NCBI GenBank assembly: GCA_020025535.1 | Contig: JAHHRY010000001.1 | Span: forward strand, 186,001 to 250,000 | Direction: 5' to 3' | Origin: Oscillospiraceae bacterium | GTDB taxonomy: Bacteria; Bacillota; Clostridia; Oscillospirales; Oscillospiraceae | Length of the DNA stretch: 64,000 nt | Shown here: piece by piece, positions 6,940 to 15,527 of the stretch | How the letters are laid out: every line of letters starts with the position of its first letter | Position numbering within the stretch: the first letter of the stretch is position 1 | The notes under the pieces: generated by a model | Told to the model about the DNA's origin: nothing | What the model saw: the letters and a program-made list of their open reading frames with translations, nothing else | Database searches by the model: none | Translations under genes and position numbers: made by a program

Positions 6940-8403
6940 ATGGAAAACATTTATGCTGATATTGCCGCCCGAACCGGGGGCAACATCTATATCGGTGTGG
7001 TAGGACCTGTACGCACAGGCAAATCCACACTCATCAAACGAATCATGGAAGAACTGGTAATCCCCTGTATTGACGACCCCTATCTCCGGGAACGGGCACG
7101 GGATGAGCTGCCCCAGAGCGGCTCCGGCAAGACGATTATGACATCTGAGCCTAAATTTGTCCCGGAGGAAGCCATTGAAATCTCGCCTGACGGTACTGCC
7201 AAACTGCGGGTACGCATGATTGACTCCGTTGGCTACATGGTGGAGGGTGCCGTAGGCGCTACCGAGGACGGCAATCCCCGAATGGTGACCACCCCCTGGT
7301 TCGACTACGAAATTCCCATGACAAACGCAGCCGAGCTTGGCACGAAAAAGGTCATGGAAGGCCATTGTTCCATCGGTCTGGTGGTCACAACCGACGGCTC
7401 CATCACCGACATCCCCCGGGCGGATTACGTCGATGCCGAGCGCAGAGCCATCACCGATATGCAGGCCACGGGCAAGCCGTTTTTGCTGATTATCAACTCG
7501 CGGAATCCCAAGAGCGAGGAAGCGCAAGCTCTGAAGGATTCTCTGGACCGGGAATTTGGCGTGGATTCCGTGATTGCCGACTGTCAGGCTCTGGACGCAG
7601 AAGGCATCCGCCGTCTGCTGCAGGATCTGCTGTACGCCTTTCCCATGCAGTCCCTGGAACTGCATCTGCCCCGCTGGATGGATGCTCTGGAGGACAGTCA
7701 CCCGGTAAAATCCACCCTGTACAGTTCCCTTCTGCAATACGCCCAGCAGATTACCACCGTGGGGCAGGCGGAAGAAGTGCTGTCGGCACTGAAAGAGCTG
7801 GAGCCTGTGCAGGACTTCTACCTGCGCAGTGTTGATCTGGCCACCGGAACCGTATCCTGTTCTATTTTACTTCCCGAAAATCTGTTCTACGAAATTCTCA
7901 GCAACAAGGCCGGAATCCCCATCCGTACCGACGCAGAGCTGCTGAAGCTGCTGACAGAGCTTTCTGCCATCAAGAAGGAATACGATCAGATTTCCGATGC
8001 GCTTTCCTCTGCAAAGGCCACAGGCTACGGCGTTGTTATGCCGGATGCTTCCGAAATGACCCTGGAGCAGCCCGAAATTCTCCGAAAAGGCGGTGCCTAC
8101 GGTGTAAAACTGAAGGCCGGTGCCCCCTCCATCCACATGATCCGGGTAGATATCGATACCGAGATCAGTCCCATGGTGGGCGACGAGCAGCAGTCCAAGG
8201 ACCTGATCAGCTATCTGGCCGGGGAGACGCCGGAGAAGCTGTGGGAAAGCAATATCTTCGGAAAATCCGTCTACGAGCTGATTCAGGAGGGGCTGACCTC
8301 CAAGCTGCTGCGCACACCGGAAGAAGTTCGCAGCAAATTCCGCGGAACTTTGTGCCGCATCGTCAATGAAGGCGCTCAAGGACTGATTTGCCTCATTATC
8401 TGA
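6940..8403 (+). CDS. spoIVA: Stage IV sporulation protein A
   Basis: A 487-residue SpoIVA (B. subtilis 492). This cytoskeletal ATPase polymerises on the forespore surface and forms the basement layer of the spore coat. The Walker A motif GPVRTGKST is at residues 22-30. MIDSVGYMVEGA, FDYEIPMTNAAELGTKKV, and the C-terminal end GTLCRIVNEGAQGLICLII are hallmark stretches of the family. ATG at 6940 is chosen for its AAGGAGG site; the in-frame ATG at 6904 has none. The gene stands alone, with its own terminator. A mother-cell (SigE) promoter is expected, but I could not identify one with confidence. Confidence 0.96.
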   Translation: MENIYADIAARTGGNIYIGVVGPVRTGKSTLIKRIMEELVIPCIDDPYLRERARDELPQSGSGKTIMTSEPKFVPEEAIEISPDGTAKLRVRMIDSVGYMVEGAVGATEDGNPRMVTTPWFDYEIPMTNAAELGTKKVMEGHCSIGLVVTTDGSITDIPRADYVDAERRAITDMQATGKPFLLIINSRNPKSEEAQALKDSLDREFGVDSVIADCQALDAEGIRRLLQDLLYAFPMQSLELHLPRWMDALEDSHPVKSTLYSSLLQYAQQITTVGQAEEVLSALKELEPVQDFYLRSVDLATGTVSCSILLPENLFYEILSNKAGIPIRTDAELLKLLTELSAIKKEYDQISDALSSAKATGYGVVMPDASEMTLEQPEILRKGGAYGVKLKAGAPSIHMIRVDIDTEISPMVGDEQQSKDLISYLAGETPEKLWESNIFGKSVYELIQEGLTSKLLRTPEEVRSKFRGTLCRIVNEGAQGLICLII

Positions 8404-8410
8404 TCTGAAA

Positions 8411-8443
8411 ACCGGGTGCAAAATCGCACCCGGTCCTTTTTTT
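8411..8443 (+). terminator. spoIVA terminator
   Basis: ACCGGGTGC and GCACCCGGT pair around AAAATC, followed by CCTTTTTTT. Confidence 0.85.
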
Positions 8444-8447
8444 CTCC

Positions 8448-8476
8448 TTTACCATACCTGAAAAATATGGTATACT
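8448..8476 (+). promoter_or_regulatory. Promoter of the yfhO-like gene
   Basis: A -35 TTTACC (8448-8453) and a -10 TATACT (8471-8476) are separated by 17 bases and lie about 30 bases before the start codon. Confidence 0.55.
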
Positions 8477-8507
8477 GTCACCATACTGTTGCCCTGGAGG
8501 ATTTTCC

Positions 8508-11450
8508 ATGAAACTACCGGAAAACAAAAAATTCAAGTGGAACTATCTGGGCATCGCTTTTGCGATTCCGACAACGCTGATGCTGGTTCTGATGTTCATT
8601 ACCTCAGCCCAGCCTTTCGGCAAGTACTCCATGCTCTACTCGGATATGTTCCATCAATACTATCCGTTTTTCCGTGCATTCCGGGATGCGCTGCGTTCCG
8701 GTGAATCCCTGCTGTGGAACTGGAGTGCCGGTATGGGTATGGACTATCTTGGTCTTATTTCCTATTATCTGGCCTCTCCTCTGAATCTGCTCAGCGTTCT
8801 GGTCCCGGACAGCTTCGTGCTGGGTTATTTTGCCCTGCTGATGCCGATCAAGCTGGGCCTTGCCAGTCTGGCCTTCGCCTATATGCTGAAAAAGCTCTTC
8901 GGCAGCAATGACCTTTCCATCTCCCTGTTCGGCAGTTTCTACGGAATGTGCGCCTGGGCACTGGGCTACCAGTGGAACGTCATGTGGCTGGACTCCTTCG
9001 CCCTGCTGCCTCTGGTGGTGCTGGGCACCGTTCTTCTGCTGCGGGACAAGAAGTTCGTGCTCTATACCGTTTCCCTGTTCCTTTCCATTTTCATCAACTA
9101 CTATATCGGATTTTTTATCTGCATTTTCGTGTTCCTGCTGTTTTTCTGCTACGAAATCTGCAGATTCAAAAGCTTCGGCAGGTTGATCACAGACCTGTGC
9201 CGGATTGCTTTCTTCTCGTTCCTTGCCATTGGCATGACGGCAATTCTGGAGCTGCCGGCTCTGGCAGCCCTGCAAAACACCCAATCCAGCGTGAACAATT
9301 TCCCCAGCGGTTTCGATGTCAACATCGTCTCCGGTGAAGCCGTCAGCGCTGCCAAGGAAGCCTGGAACGTCTACAAAGAGGCCAAGGCCTCCGGTGCAGG
9401 CTTCGGTGCCCTGTGGGGACATTTCTGGAATGCCCTGAGGCTCTCCTTCCCGCCCCTCACCAGTGCCATGTCCCAGATAGCCGGCAATATGGGCGGCGGC
9501 ATCTCCCCCACCTTCATCGACGGTCTGCCCAACCTATACTGCGGCGTATTCCCCATTGCTCTGGGATTCCTGTTCCTGCTGGCAAAGGATGTAAAGGTGC
9601 GGGACAAGCTGTGTTCCGTGTTTCTGCTGCTTTTCTTTATGATCAGCTTCGTCATCCGGCAGCTGGACTATATCTGGCACGGTTTTCATTTTACCAACCA
9701 GATTCCCTACCGATTCAGTTTCCTTTTCAGCTTCGTACTGCTGTATATGGCCTATCGGGTATGGCTTCTGCGGGATCAGCTCAAGCTCTGGCAGATTGTC
9801 ACAGCCGGCATTCTGAGTCTGGGGCTGATTCTGATTCCCGAAAATCGCAAAGGCGATCTGGCCTATTTGTCCTTTAATCTGGCATTTCTGGGTCTGTATC
9901 TGGTGGCTATGGTATACGGTCACAAGGATTTCCGTCTTTCCCAGCCGTCCGAATCCAAGCCCGAAGCGCAGCTTTCCCCCGAAGAGGGCTTCCCCGAAGA
10001 ATCCGAGCTTCCGCCGGAATCCGCCGCCGATCCTGTCACCGAAGAGTCTGCAGCGGCAGAGGCCGTCATGGCGGCTGCCCCCGTGGAGGAGCTTCTTACG
10101 GAAGCAAATCCCCAAAAGGCACCACAGAAGGATCCGCTTCCCCCGCCGGAAACCCGGCGTCGTCAGGCTGCCTGGGCCATTGCCGCAGTCATGGTGCTGG
10201 AACTGGTGCTGAATCTGGCCAACTTTGGTGTAAACTTTGGCATTTACAACTACGACTATCCCAAAAACGGTGACGCGACCGCCTCCATGATTCGTGTCAT
10301 GAAAGAGCTGGAAGGCAAAGACGCTCCCTTCTACCGCGCCGAAGTCACCCACTCGCAGACTCTGAATGACGGCCCGCTGAACGGCTATAACGGAATATCC
10401 ACTTTCACCAGTTCCGCCAACGTAAAAGTTACGGAATTCATGAAAAAGATGGGTTATGGTGCCTACAGCACCTACAATCGCTACTGCTACGAGGATGCTT
10501 CTCCCGTTGCAAATCTGTTCCTGAACCTCAAATATATGATTGAGCGGGAAACCGCTCCCGCTCCCAATTCCTGCTTTGACGTGGTCCACAGCTACAAGGG
10601 CGTCACCCTGCTGAGGAACAACGCCTATCTTCCCATGGGATTCCTGGCGGAAACGGAGCTGAAGGATCTGGACTTCAGCAAAAACAGCAGTTTCCAGTTC
10701 CAGAACCGCCTTTTCCAGGCGGCAACCGGTCTGGAGGACAATGTGTGGAGCTGGGTTTCCAGTGAGGATCTGCACGTGGACACCGAAAACGTCACGCTGA
10801 CCGTTGACAACGTCTCCGGCTATACTTCCTTCAAGTCCGGTTCCGGCGGCGGTAAAGTGATCTACGAATACAAAATGACGCAGGAAGGCTTCATGTGCCT
10901 GGATCTGAATCTCTACGCCCAGAAAAACCTGACCGTATGGCACAACGGTCAGAGACTTTACCGGGAAGGTTACAGTCTTCCCCAAATGCTGGCCGTCTGC
11001 AACGTAGTCCCCGGTGACACGGTGCAGGTTATGGTGGAATGCGGCAGCGAAGTGCAGTCTGCAGTGCAGATCCACGCCGCAGTACTGAACGAAGCCGTCT
11101 TCCGTAAGGGGTATGACATTCTGAACGCCTCCACGCTGGAGCTGATAGATTCTTCCACCACCCATATGGAAGGTTTCATCAGCTGCAACCGGGACGGCCT
11201 GCTGTACACCTCCATTCCTCAGGACGGCAACTGGATTGCCTATGTAGATGGTGAGCGGGCGGAGCAGGTACTCATCGGCGATGCCATGATTGCCCTGACG
11301 CTTACAGAGGGCGAGCACACCATTGAATTCCGCTACAGGAACGATGCGTTCCGAATCGGCACACTGATCAGTCTGGGCTGTGCAGCCACCTTTGGCGGCA
11401 TTCTCCTGACACGCTACCTCATCCAGCGGAAGAAAAAGCAGAACATCTAA
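8508..11450 (+). CDS. YfhO family membrane protein (GT-C-like)
   Basis: A 980-residue polytopic membrane protein of the YfhO family (PF09586). Family features include YSDMFHQYYPFF near residue 46 and WNWSAGMGMDYLGLISYYLASP near residue 74, followed by about a dozen membrane helices and a large extracytoplasmic C-terminal region ending in a final helix and KKKQNI. B. subtilis YfhO is linked to lipoteichoic acid glycosylation; by analogy this is probably a GT-C-fold glycosyltransferase acting outside the membrane. An unusual Glu/Pro/Ala-rich hydrophilic stretch occupies about residues 485-555, between the membrane core and the next helix. Start ATG has a GGAGG site. It stands alone between two terminators. 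Confidence 0.88.
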   Translation: MKLPENKKFKWNYLGIAFAIPTTLMLVLMFITSAQPFGKYSMLYSDMFHQYYPFFRAFRDALRSGESLLWNWSAGMGMDYLGLISYYLASPLNLLSVLVPDSFVLGYFALLMPIKLGLASLAFAYMLKKLFGSNDLSISLFGSFYGMCAWALGYQWNVMWLDSFALLPLVVLGTVLLLRDKKFVLYTVSLFLSIFINYYIGFFICIFVFLLFFCYEICRFKSFGRLITDLCRIAFFSFLAIGMTAILELPALAALQNTQSSVNNFPSGFDVNIVSGEAVSAAKEAWNVYKEAKASGAGFGALWGHFWNALRLSFPPLTSAMSQIAGNMGGGISPTFIDGLPNLYCGVFPIALGFLFLLAKDVKVRDKLCSVFLLLFFMISFVIRQLDYIWHGFHFTNQIPYRFSFLFSFVLLYMAYRVWLLRDQLKLWQIVTAGILSLGLILIPENRKGDLAYLSFNLAFLGLYLVAMVYGHKDFRLSQPSESKPEAQLSPEEGFPEESELPPESAADPVTEESAAAEAVMAAAPVEELLTEANPQKAPQKDPLPPPETRRRQAAWAIAAVMVLELVLNLANFGVNFGIYNYDYPKNGDATASMIRVMKELEGKDAPFYRAEVTHSQTLNDGPLNGYNGISTFTSSANVKVTEFMKKMGYGAYSTYNRYCYEDASPVANLFLNLKYMIERETAPAPNSCFDVVHSYKGVTLLRNNAYLPMGFLAETELKDLDFSKNSSFQFQNRLFQAATGLEDNVWSWVSSEDLHVDTENVTLTVDNVSGYTSFKSGSGGGKVIYEYKMTQEGFMCLDLNLYAQKNLTVWHNGQRLYREGYSLPQMLAVCNVVPGDTVQVMVECGSEVQSAVQIHAAVLNEAVFRKGYDILNASTLELIDSSTTHMEGFISCNRDGLLYTSIPQDGNWIAYVDGERAEQVLIGDAMIALTLTEGEHTIEFRYRNDAFRIGTLISLGCAATFGGILLTRYLIQRKKKQNI

Positions 11451-11451
11451 C

Positions 11452-11490
11452 AAAAAACACGCATCTGCCTCAGCAGATGCGTGTTTTTAT
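11452..11490. terminator. Bidirectional terminator
   Basis: AAAAACACGCATCTGC and GCAGATGCGTGTTTTT pair around CTCA. It serves yfhO on the plus strand and the convergent ywaF-like gene on the minus strand. Confidence 0.85.
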
Positions 11491-11501
11491 TGTCATAAGG
11501 G

Positions 11502-12281
11502 CTAAATGGATACGTGCTTTTTCTTTTTACCGACAATTCGCAATTCCCTGATAAACCGGATAGAGTCGTCTGTATTGCAAAGGAACGACAGAATTGCAAA
11601 GACTATGATTGCAAATACGGACAACGTGATATACTGCGGCACTCCGGGAATCACAAAAGGCAGGCCGCTGCGGAAAAACATATAGTCTTCCGTAAAGCCC
11701 AGCATTCTGCTGATGACCTCGCAGTTCACCACATGAACAAGAGCACCGCATATGGTCCATCCCAGATCCCGCAGGCTGGAGCGATAGCTCCTGTTGGCAT
11801 ATTCAAATCCCGGAATGAGAAGCAGGCCGGTGTGCTGCAGGATGCTCTTCAGAATGGGGAAGGTCATCACATCGCTGCAGAAGATCCCGTCCGGCATGGC
11901 GAACGTCAGCACGCCGCCGATAAATCCAAAGAGGTAAAACAGCTGTTTGCCTCTTTTGGTGTCGGTCAAAGCCAGAATGGGAATCAGAATGCCGCCCAGA
12001 TTACACGGGTATGTAGGCCAGCAGCTGATGACCGAATCATGTCTGACCAGGACAAAAATCACCCGCCAAAGCACTTCAAATCCCAGCTGGAACACGCAGA
12101 TTCCCACCAGAATCTTTCTCTTCGTTTTCTGGGTAAGCCTCTTAGACCCTCCAAGTACAACAGCAATTCCGAATGCCAGTACAACAGCCGCCAAAGTATA
12201 CCAGTAAATCGCTTTGTAGGCATACTCACCGCCGTTTCCCATGCTACCAATCAGCCAGCTTTTTACAGTTTCACTCAGCAT
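11502..12281 (-). CDS. YwaF/TIGR02206 family integral membrane protein
   Basis: A 259-residue membrane protein with six or seven hydrophobic helices. The central WPTYPCNLGGILIPI and the GFIGGVLTFAMPDG stretch resemble the TIGR02206/YwaF family, distantly related to eukaryotic TMEM164. No biochemical function is established to my knowledge. The C-terminus is basic (KKKKHVSI), consistent with a cytoplasmic tail. ATG at 12281 is chosen because AGGAG lies 8 bases upstream. It is monocistronic. The region upstream (12288-12428) is AT-rich, and I see no clear promoter there. Confidence 0.75.
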   Translation of the reverse strand: MLSETVKSWLIGSMGNGGEYAYKAIYWYTLAAVVLAFGIAVVLGGSKRLTQKTKRKILVGICVFQLGFEVLWRVIFVLVRHDSVISCWPTYPCNLGGILIPILALTDTKRGKQLFYLFGFIGGVLTFAMPDGIFCSDVMTFPILKSILQHTGLLLIPGFEYANRSYRSSLRDLGWTICGALVHVVNCEVISRMLGFTEDYMFFRSGLPFVIPGVPQYITLSVFAIIVFAILSFLCNTDDSIRFIRELRIVGKKKKHVSI

Positions 12282-12428
12282 AATCAACGCTCCTAACCGA
12301 AAATGTTGCTAAGTAGATTGTAACCAATTGTAATACTTTTGATTGTTGTTGTAATCATATACCAACAGCAGGAAAAAATCAATGCTATTTTTTCTTATTT
12401 TGAACTTTATTTCCGACAATTTGATTCA

Positions 12429-12457
12429 TAAAAAAAGGACATCCCAACGGATGTCCT
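12429..12457 (-). terminator. Second terminator downstream of tRNA-Leu
   Basis: AGGACATCC and GGATGTCCT pair around CAAC, with a seven-base A-run on the plus strand that reads as a T-run on the minus strand. It lies 70 bases past the tRNA-Leu terminator. I see no gene in the stretch 12458-12521 between them. Confidence 0.7.
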
Positions 12458-12522
12458 GTATGATGCCAGACGTTTGATTTAATGTTTTCAAATTTCTCTG
12501 CCGAAGTGCGTTCCTGGCAAAA

Positions 12523-12554
12523 ATAAAAGAGACATGCAGATGCATGTCTCTTTT
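12523..12554 (-). terminator. tRNA-Leu terminator
   Basis: AAAAGAGACATGCA and TGCATGTCTCTTTT pair around GA, immediately 3' of the tRNA on the minus strand. Confidence 0.8.
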
Positions 12555-12557
12555 ACC

Positions 12558-12645
12558 TGGTGCGCGAGGCGGGACTTGAACCCGCACGTCCGCAGTGAAC
12601 ACTAGAACCTGAATCTAGCGAGTCTACCAATTCCACCACTCGCGC
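12558..12645 (-). tRNA. tRNA-Leu (anticodon CAG)
   Basis: An 88-base type II tRNA with a long variable arm. The acceptor stem is GCGCGAG/CTCGCGC with discriminator A and encoded CCA. The anticodon stem CTAGA/TCTAG encloses TTCAGGT, giving CAG. The T arm reads GCGGGTTCAAGTCCCGC. Confidence 0.95.
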
Positions 12646-12680
12646 ATATTGTGTTGTGCTCTGTCGCTCAACGCTTGAAC

Positions 12681-12709
12681 ATAATATCATGGCATTCCTG
12701 ATTTGTCAA
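12681..12709 (-). promoter_or_regulatory. tRNA-Leu promoter
   Basis: Consensus -35 TTGACA (12704-12709) and -10 TATTAT (12681-12686) with a 17-base spacer on the minus strand. Confidence 0.8.
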
Positions 12710-12803
12710 CACCATTTTTAAAATTTTTTGAAAAAAGTTTCATCTCTTCCCTTTTTGTCAAAAACATGGTATACTGAGTGAAAATATGCTCAGGAGGCTT
12801 GCC

Positions 12804-14813
12804 ATGAATTTTTTGCCAATCTCAAAACAGGATATGCTGGATCGTGGCTGGCAGCAGTGTGACTTTGTCTATGTCATTGGTGACGCCTATGTGGATCATC
12901 CCTCTTTCGGCCATGCCATTATCAGCCGTGTTCTGGAAAGCCATGGCTACAACGTCGGCATCATTTCCCAGCCGGAATGGAAGGATCCCAAGTCCATCGA
13001 TGTCTTTGGTCGCCCCCGTTTGGGATTTTTGGTGACCGGCGGCAATATCGATCCTATGGTCAACCACTACTCCGTCACCAAGCACAGGCGGAAAAAGGAT
13101 GCCTACACCCCCGGAGGCGTCATGGGCAAACGCCCGGACTACGCCACCGTCGTCTACTGCAATCTGATTCGTCAGACTTACAAGGACGTTCCCATTCTCA
13201 TCGGCGGTATCGAAGCCAGCCTGCGCCGTCTTGCCCATTATGATTATCTGTCGGACAGCATGAAGCGCTCTATTCTTCTGGATTCCCAGGCAGACCTGCT
13301 GATGTATGGCATGGGTGAAAGAAGCATCGTGGAAGTTGCGGACGCCCTCAACTCCGGTCTGGACGTAAAGGACATCACCTATATCGACGGCACTGTATTC
13401 AAAACACATGAGCTGGACGAAAGCCTGCCCACCGTGATTCTGCCCTCTTTCGAGGAAGTCAAAGCCAACAAACGCACCTATGCCGAGTCCTTCAAGATTC
13501 AGTACGGCAACTGCGACCCCTTCACCGCCAAGCGTTTGGCAGAGCCGTACGGCAAGGAATTTGTGGTGCAGAATCCTCCTCAGAAGCCCCTCACCACCGA
13601 GGAAATGGACGCCATCTATGATCTGCCCTACTGCCGGAATTACCATCCCAGCTACGAAAAAGCCGGCGGCGTGCCCGCTATTGAAGAGGTAAAATTCAGC
13701 CTTGTCAGCAACCGCGGCTGTTTCGGTGCCTGTTCTTTCTGTGCCCTGACCTTTCATCAGGGAAGAATCATTCAGGTGCGGAGCCATGAGTCCATTCTGA
13801 AAGAAGCGGAGCTTATGGTCAAGGACAAGGACTTTAAAGGCTACATTCACGACGTCGGCGGCCCCACCGCCAACTTCCGCCACCCGGCCTGCGAAAAACA
13901 GCTGACCAAGGGTGCCTGCGGACACCGGCAGTGCCTGTATCCAACCCCCTGCAAGAACATGAACGCCGACCACTCCGACTATGTTTCCCTGCTGCGGAAG
14001 CTGCGGAAAATCCCCGGCGTAAAAAAGGTTTTTGTCCGCAGCGGCATCCGCTTTGACTATCTTCTGGCAGACTCCAAGGATACTTTCTTCAAGGAACTGG
14101 TGCAGTACCACATCTCCGGTCAGCTGAAGGTAGCGCCGGAGCACGTCTCCGACGCCGTTCTGTCCCGGATGGGAAAGCCCCGGAACGCCGTATACAACCG
14201 GTTTGTGGATAAATATTTCGCGCTGAACCGGCAATATGGCATGAATCAGTTTCTGGTGCCCTATCTCATGTCCAGCCATCCCGGCTCTACCATGAAAGAG
14301 GCCGTGGAACTGGCCGAATACATCCGGGATATGGGTTACAACCCCGAACAGGTGCAGGACTTCTATCCGACCCCCTCTACCCTTTCCACCGTGATGTACT
14401 ACACCGGTCTGGATCCCAGAACCATGGATCGAGTCTATGTCCCCACCGACCCCCACGAAAAAGCCATGCAGCGTGCTTTGATCCAGTACCGCAATCCCAA
14501 GAATTATTATCTGGTGCGGGAGGCTCTGGTGGCCGCTCACCGGGAAGATCTGATCGGTTCCGGCCCCAAGTGTCTGATTCGTGCCGTACCTCCCAAGGCC
14601 GGCGGTTATGCCGCTCCTCCTGCCAAGGCAAACGCCAAGGGTGGAAAGCCGGCGGCAAAAACGCCCGCTTCCAAAGCGCCTGCCAAATCTTCGCCGAAAG
14701 CGTCCGCCGCTTCCGGCTCCCGTTCCGGCAGGCCTTCCGGGAAATCTTCGGAAAAGTTCTCCGGAAGATCTTCCGGCAAGCCCTCCGGAAAACGTCCGGC
14801 AAAAAGGCGATAA
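12804..14813 (+). CDS. YgiQ family radical SAM protein
   Basis: A 669-residue protein of the YgiQ/UPF0313 group. The N-terminal region resembles a cobalamin-binding-like domain ([18 protein letters not shown]). The radical SAM cysteines are C306, C310 and C313 in the CxxxCxxC motif [21 protein letters not shown] and [18 protein letters not shown] are family hallmarks. The substrate is unknown. ATG at 12804 has an AGGAGG site. The last 75 or so residues are a low-complexity basic tail rich in Lys, Ser, Ala and Pro with repeated SGK/SGR units, possibly binding nucleic acid; this tail looks like an addition to the conserved core. Confidence 0.9.
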   Translation: MNFLPISKQDMLDRGWQQCDFVYVIGDAYVDHPSFGHAIISRVLESHGYNVGIISQPEWKDPKSIDVFGRPRLGFLVTGGNIDPMVNHYSVTKHRRKKDAYTPGGVMGKRPDYATVVYCNLIRQTYKDVPILIGGIEASLRRLAHYDYLSDSMKRSILLDSQADLLMYGMGERSIVEVADALNSGLDVKDITYIDGTVFKTHELDESLPTVILPSFEEVKANKRTYAESFKIQYGNCDPFTAKRLAEPYGKEFVVQNPPQKPLTTEEMDAIYDLPYCRNYHPSYEKAGGVPAIEEVKFSLVSNRGCFGACSFCALTFHQGRIIQVRSHESILKEAELMVKDKDFKGYIHDVGGPTANFRHPACEKQLTKGACGHRQCLYPTPCKNMNADHSDYVSLLRKLRKIPGVKKVFVRSGIRFDYLLADSKDTFFKELVQYHISGQLKVAPEHVSDAVLSRMGKPRNAVYNRFVDKYFALNRQYGMNQFLVPYLMSSHPGSTMKEAVELAEYIRDMGYNPEQVQDFYPTPSTLSTVMYYTGLDPRTMDRVYVPTDPHEKAMQRALIQYRNPKNYYLVREALVAAHREDLIGSGPKCLIRAVPPKAGGYAAPPAKANAKGGKPAAKTPASKAPAKSSPKASAASGSRSGRPSGKSSEKFSGRSSGKPSGKRPAKRR

Positions 14814-14830
14814 TCCCCATAAAAGGCACA

Positions 14831-14866
14831 CCCCCACCGAGTTACCCCGGTGGGGGTTCTGTTTTG
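14831..14866 (+). terminator. ygiQ terminator
   Basis: CCCCCACCG and CGGTGGGGG form the stem, followed by TTCTGTTTT. Confidence 0.75.
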
Positions 14867-14915
14867 TCCCTCAGCGCATAGGATGTTCCATACAACTGAA
14901 CTTGAGGTGGTACTT

Positions 14916-15527
14916 ATGGAACATACTGAAAACTCCGTTATACTCCGCGGCTCTCTGCTGGCACTGCCCAGCTTCTCTCACGAGAATCACGGAAAGAAAT
15001 TTTATCGTTTCACCCTGGAAGTCCCCCGTCTGTCGGGCACCGTGGACCTGCTGCCCATCGTGGCAGAAGAGCAGATACTGAACGAAATGGATCTGTCCGG
15101 CGGCGAAATGCTTCGTGTGGAAGGTCAGGTGCGCTCCCATAATCTCCGTGAAAACGGCGTTCGACGCCTGTTGATTTTCGTATTTGCCGCATCCATCACC
15201 GCCGAAGAGGGCGATCCCATAAATGATGTCATTCTGGAAGGGCCGCTTTGCCGCACCCCCACCTATCGCCGGACCCCTCTGGGAAGGGAAATCTGCGATG
15301 CCATGCTGGCAGTTCCCCGGGCTTTCCACCGGGCGGATTATCTACCCTGCATTCTCTGGGGCCGCACCGCCCATGAAATTGCCGGCTGCCATACCAGTGA
15401 CGTCGTCCGCATCAGCGGGCGGCTCCAGAGCCGCCGCTATACCAAGCAGACCGACGAAGGGCCGGAGGAACGGATCACCTACGAAATTTCCGCCCTGTCA
15501 GCCGAAATAACAGAAGAGACCGTGTAA
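14916..15527 (+). CDS. Tandem OB-fold protein, SSB-like
   Basis: A 203-residue protein that looks like two single-strand-binding-type OB folds in a row. Repeat one runs from about residue 8 (ILRGSLLALPSFSHENHGKK) to 95. Repeat two starts near 103 (DVILEGPLCRTPTYRRTPLG), has CILWGRTAHEI, and ends near residue 200. The second copy's order (strand, TPLGREICDAMLAV, WGRTA, VRISGRLQSR) follows the SSB pattern. It lacks the acidic C-terminal tail of true SSB, which is encoded separately at 18746-19246. It may bind DNA or RNA, but this is not certain. ATG at 14916 is preceded by GAGGTGGT. The last 30 bases overlap the end of the convergent feoB gene. Confidence 0.65.
   Translation: MEHTENSVILRGSLLALPSFSHENHGKKFYRFTLEVPRLSGTVDLLPIVAEEQILNEMDLSGGEMLRVEGQVRSHNLRENGVRRLLIFVFAASITAEEGDPINDVILEGPLCRTPTYRRTPLGREICDAMLAVPRAFHRADYLPCILWGRTAHEIAGCHTSDVVRISGRLQSRRYTKQTDEGPEERITYEISALSAEITEETV

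Noticed and set aside
12458-12521. Small RNA gene between the two terminators after tRNA-Leu
   Set aside because: No promoter can be seen and no stable fold beyond the terminators; read-through from tRNA-Leu to a backup terminator explains the layout.
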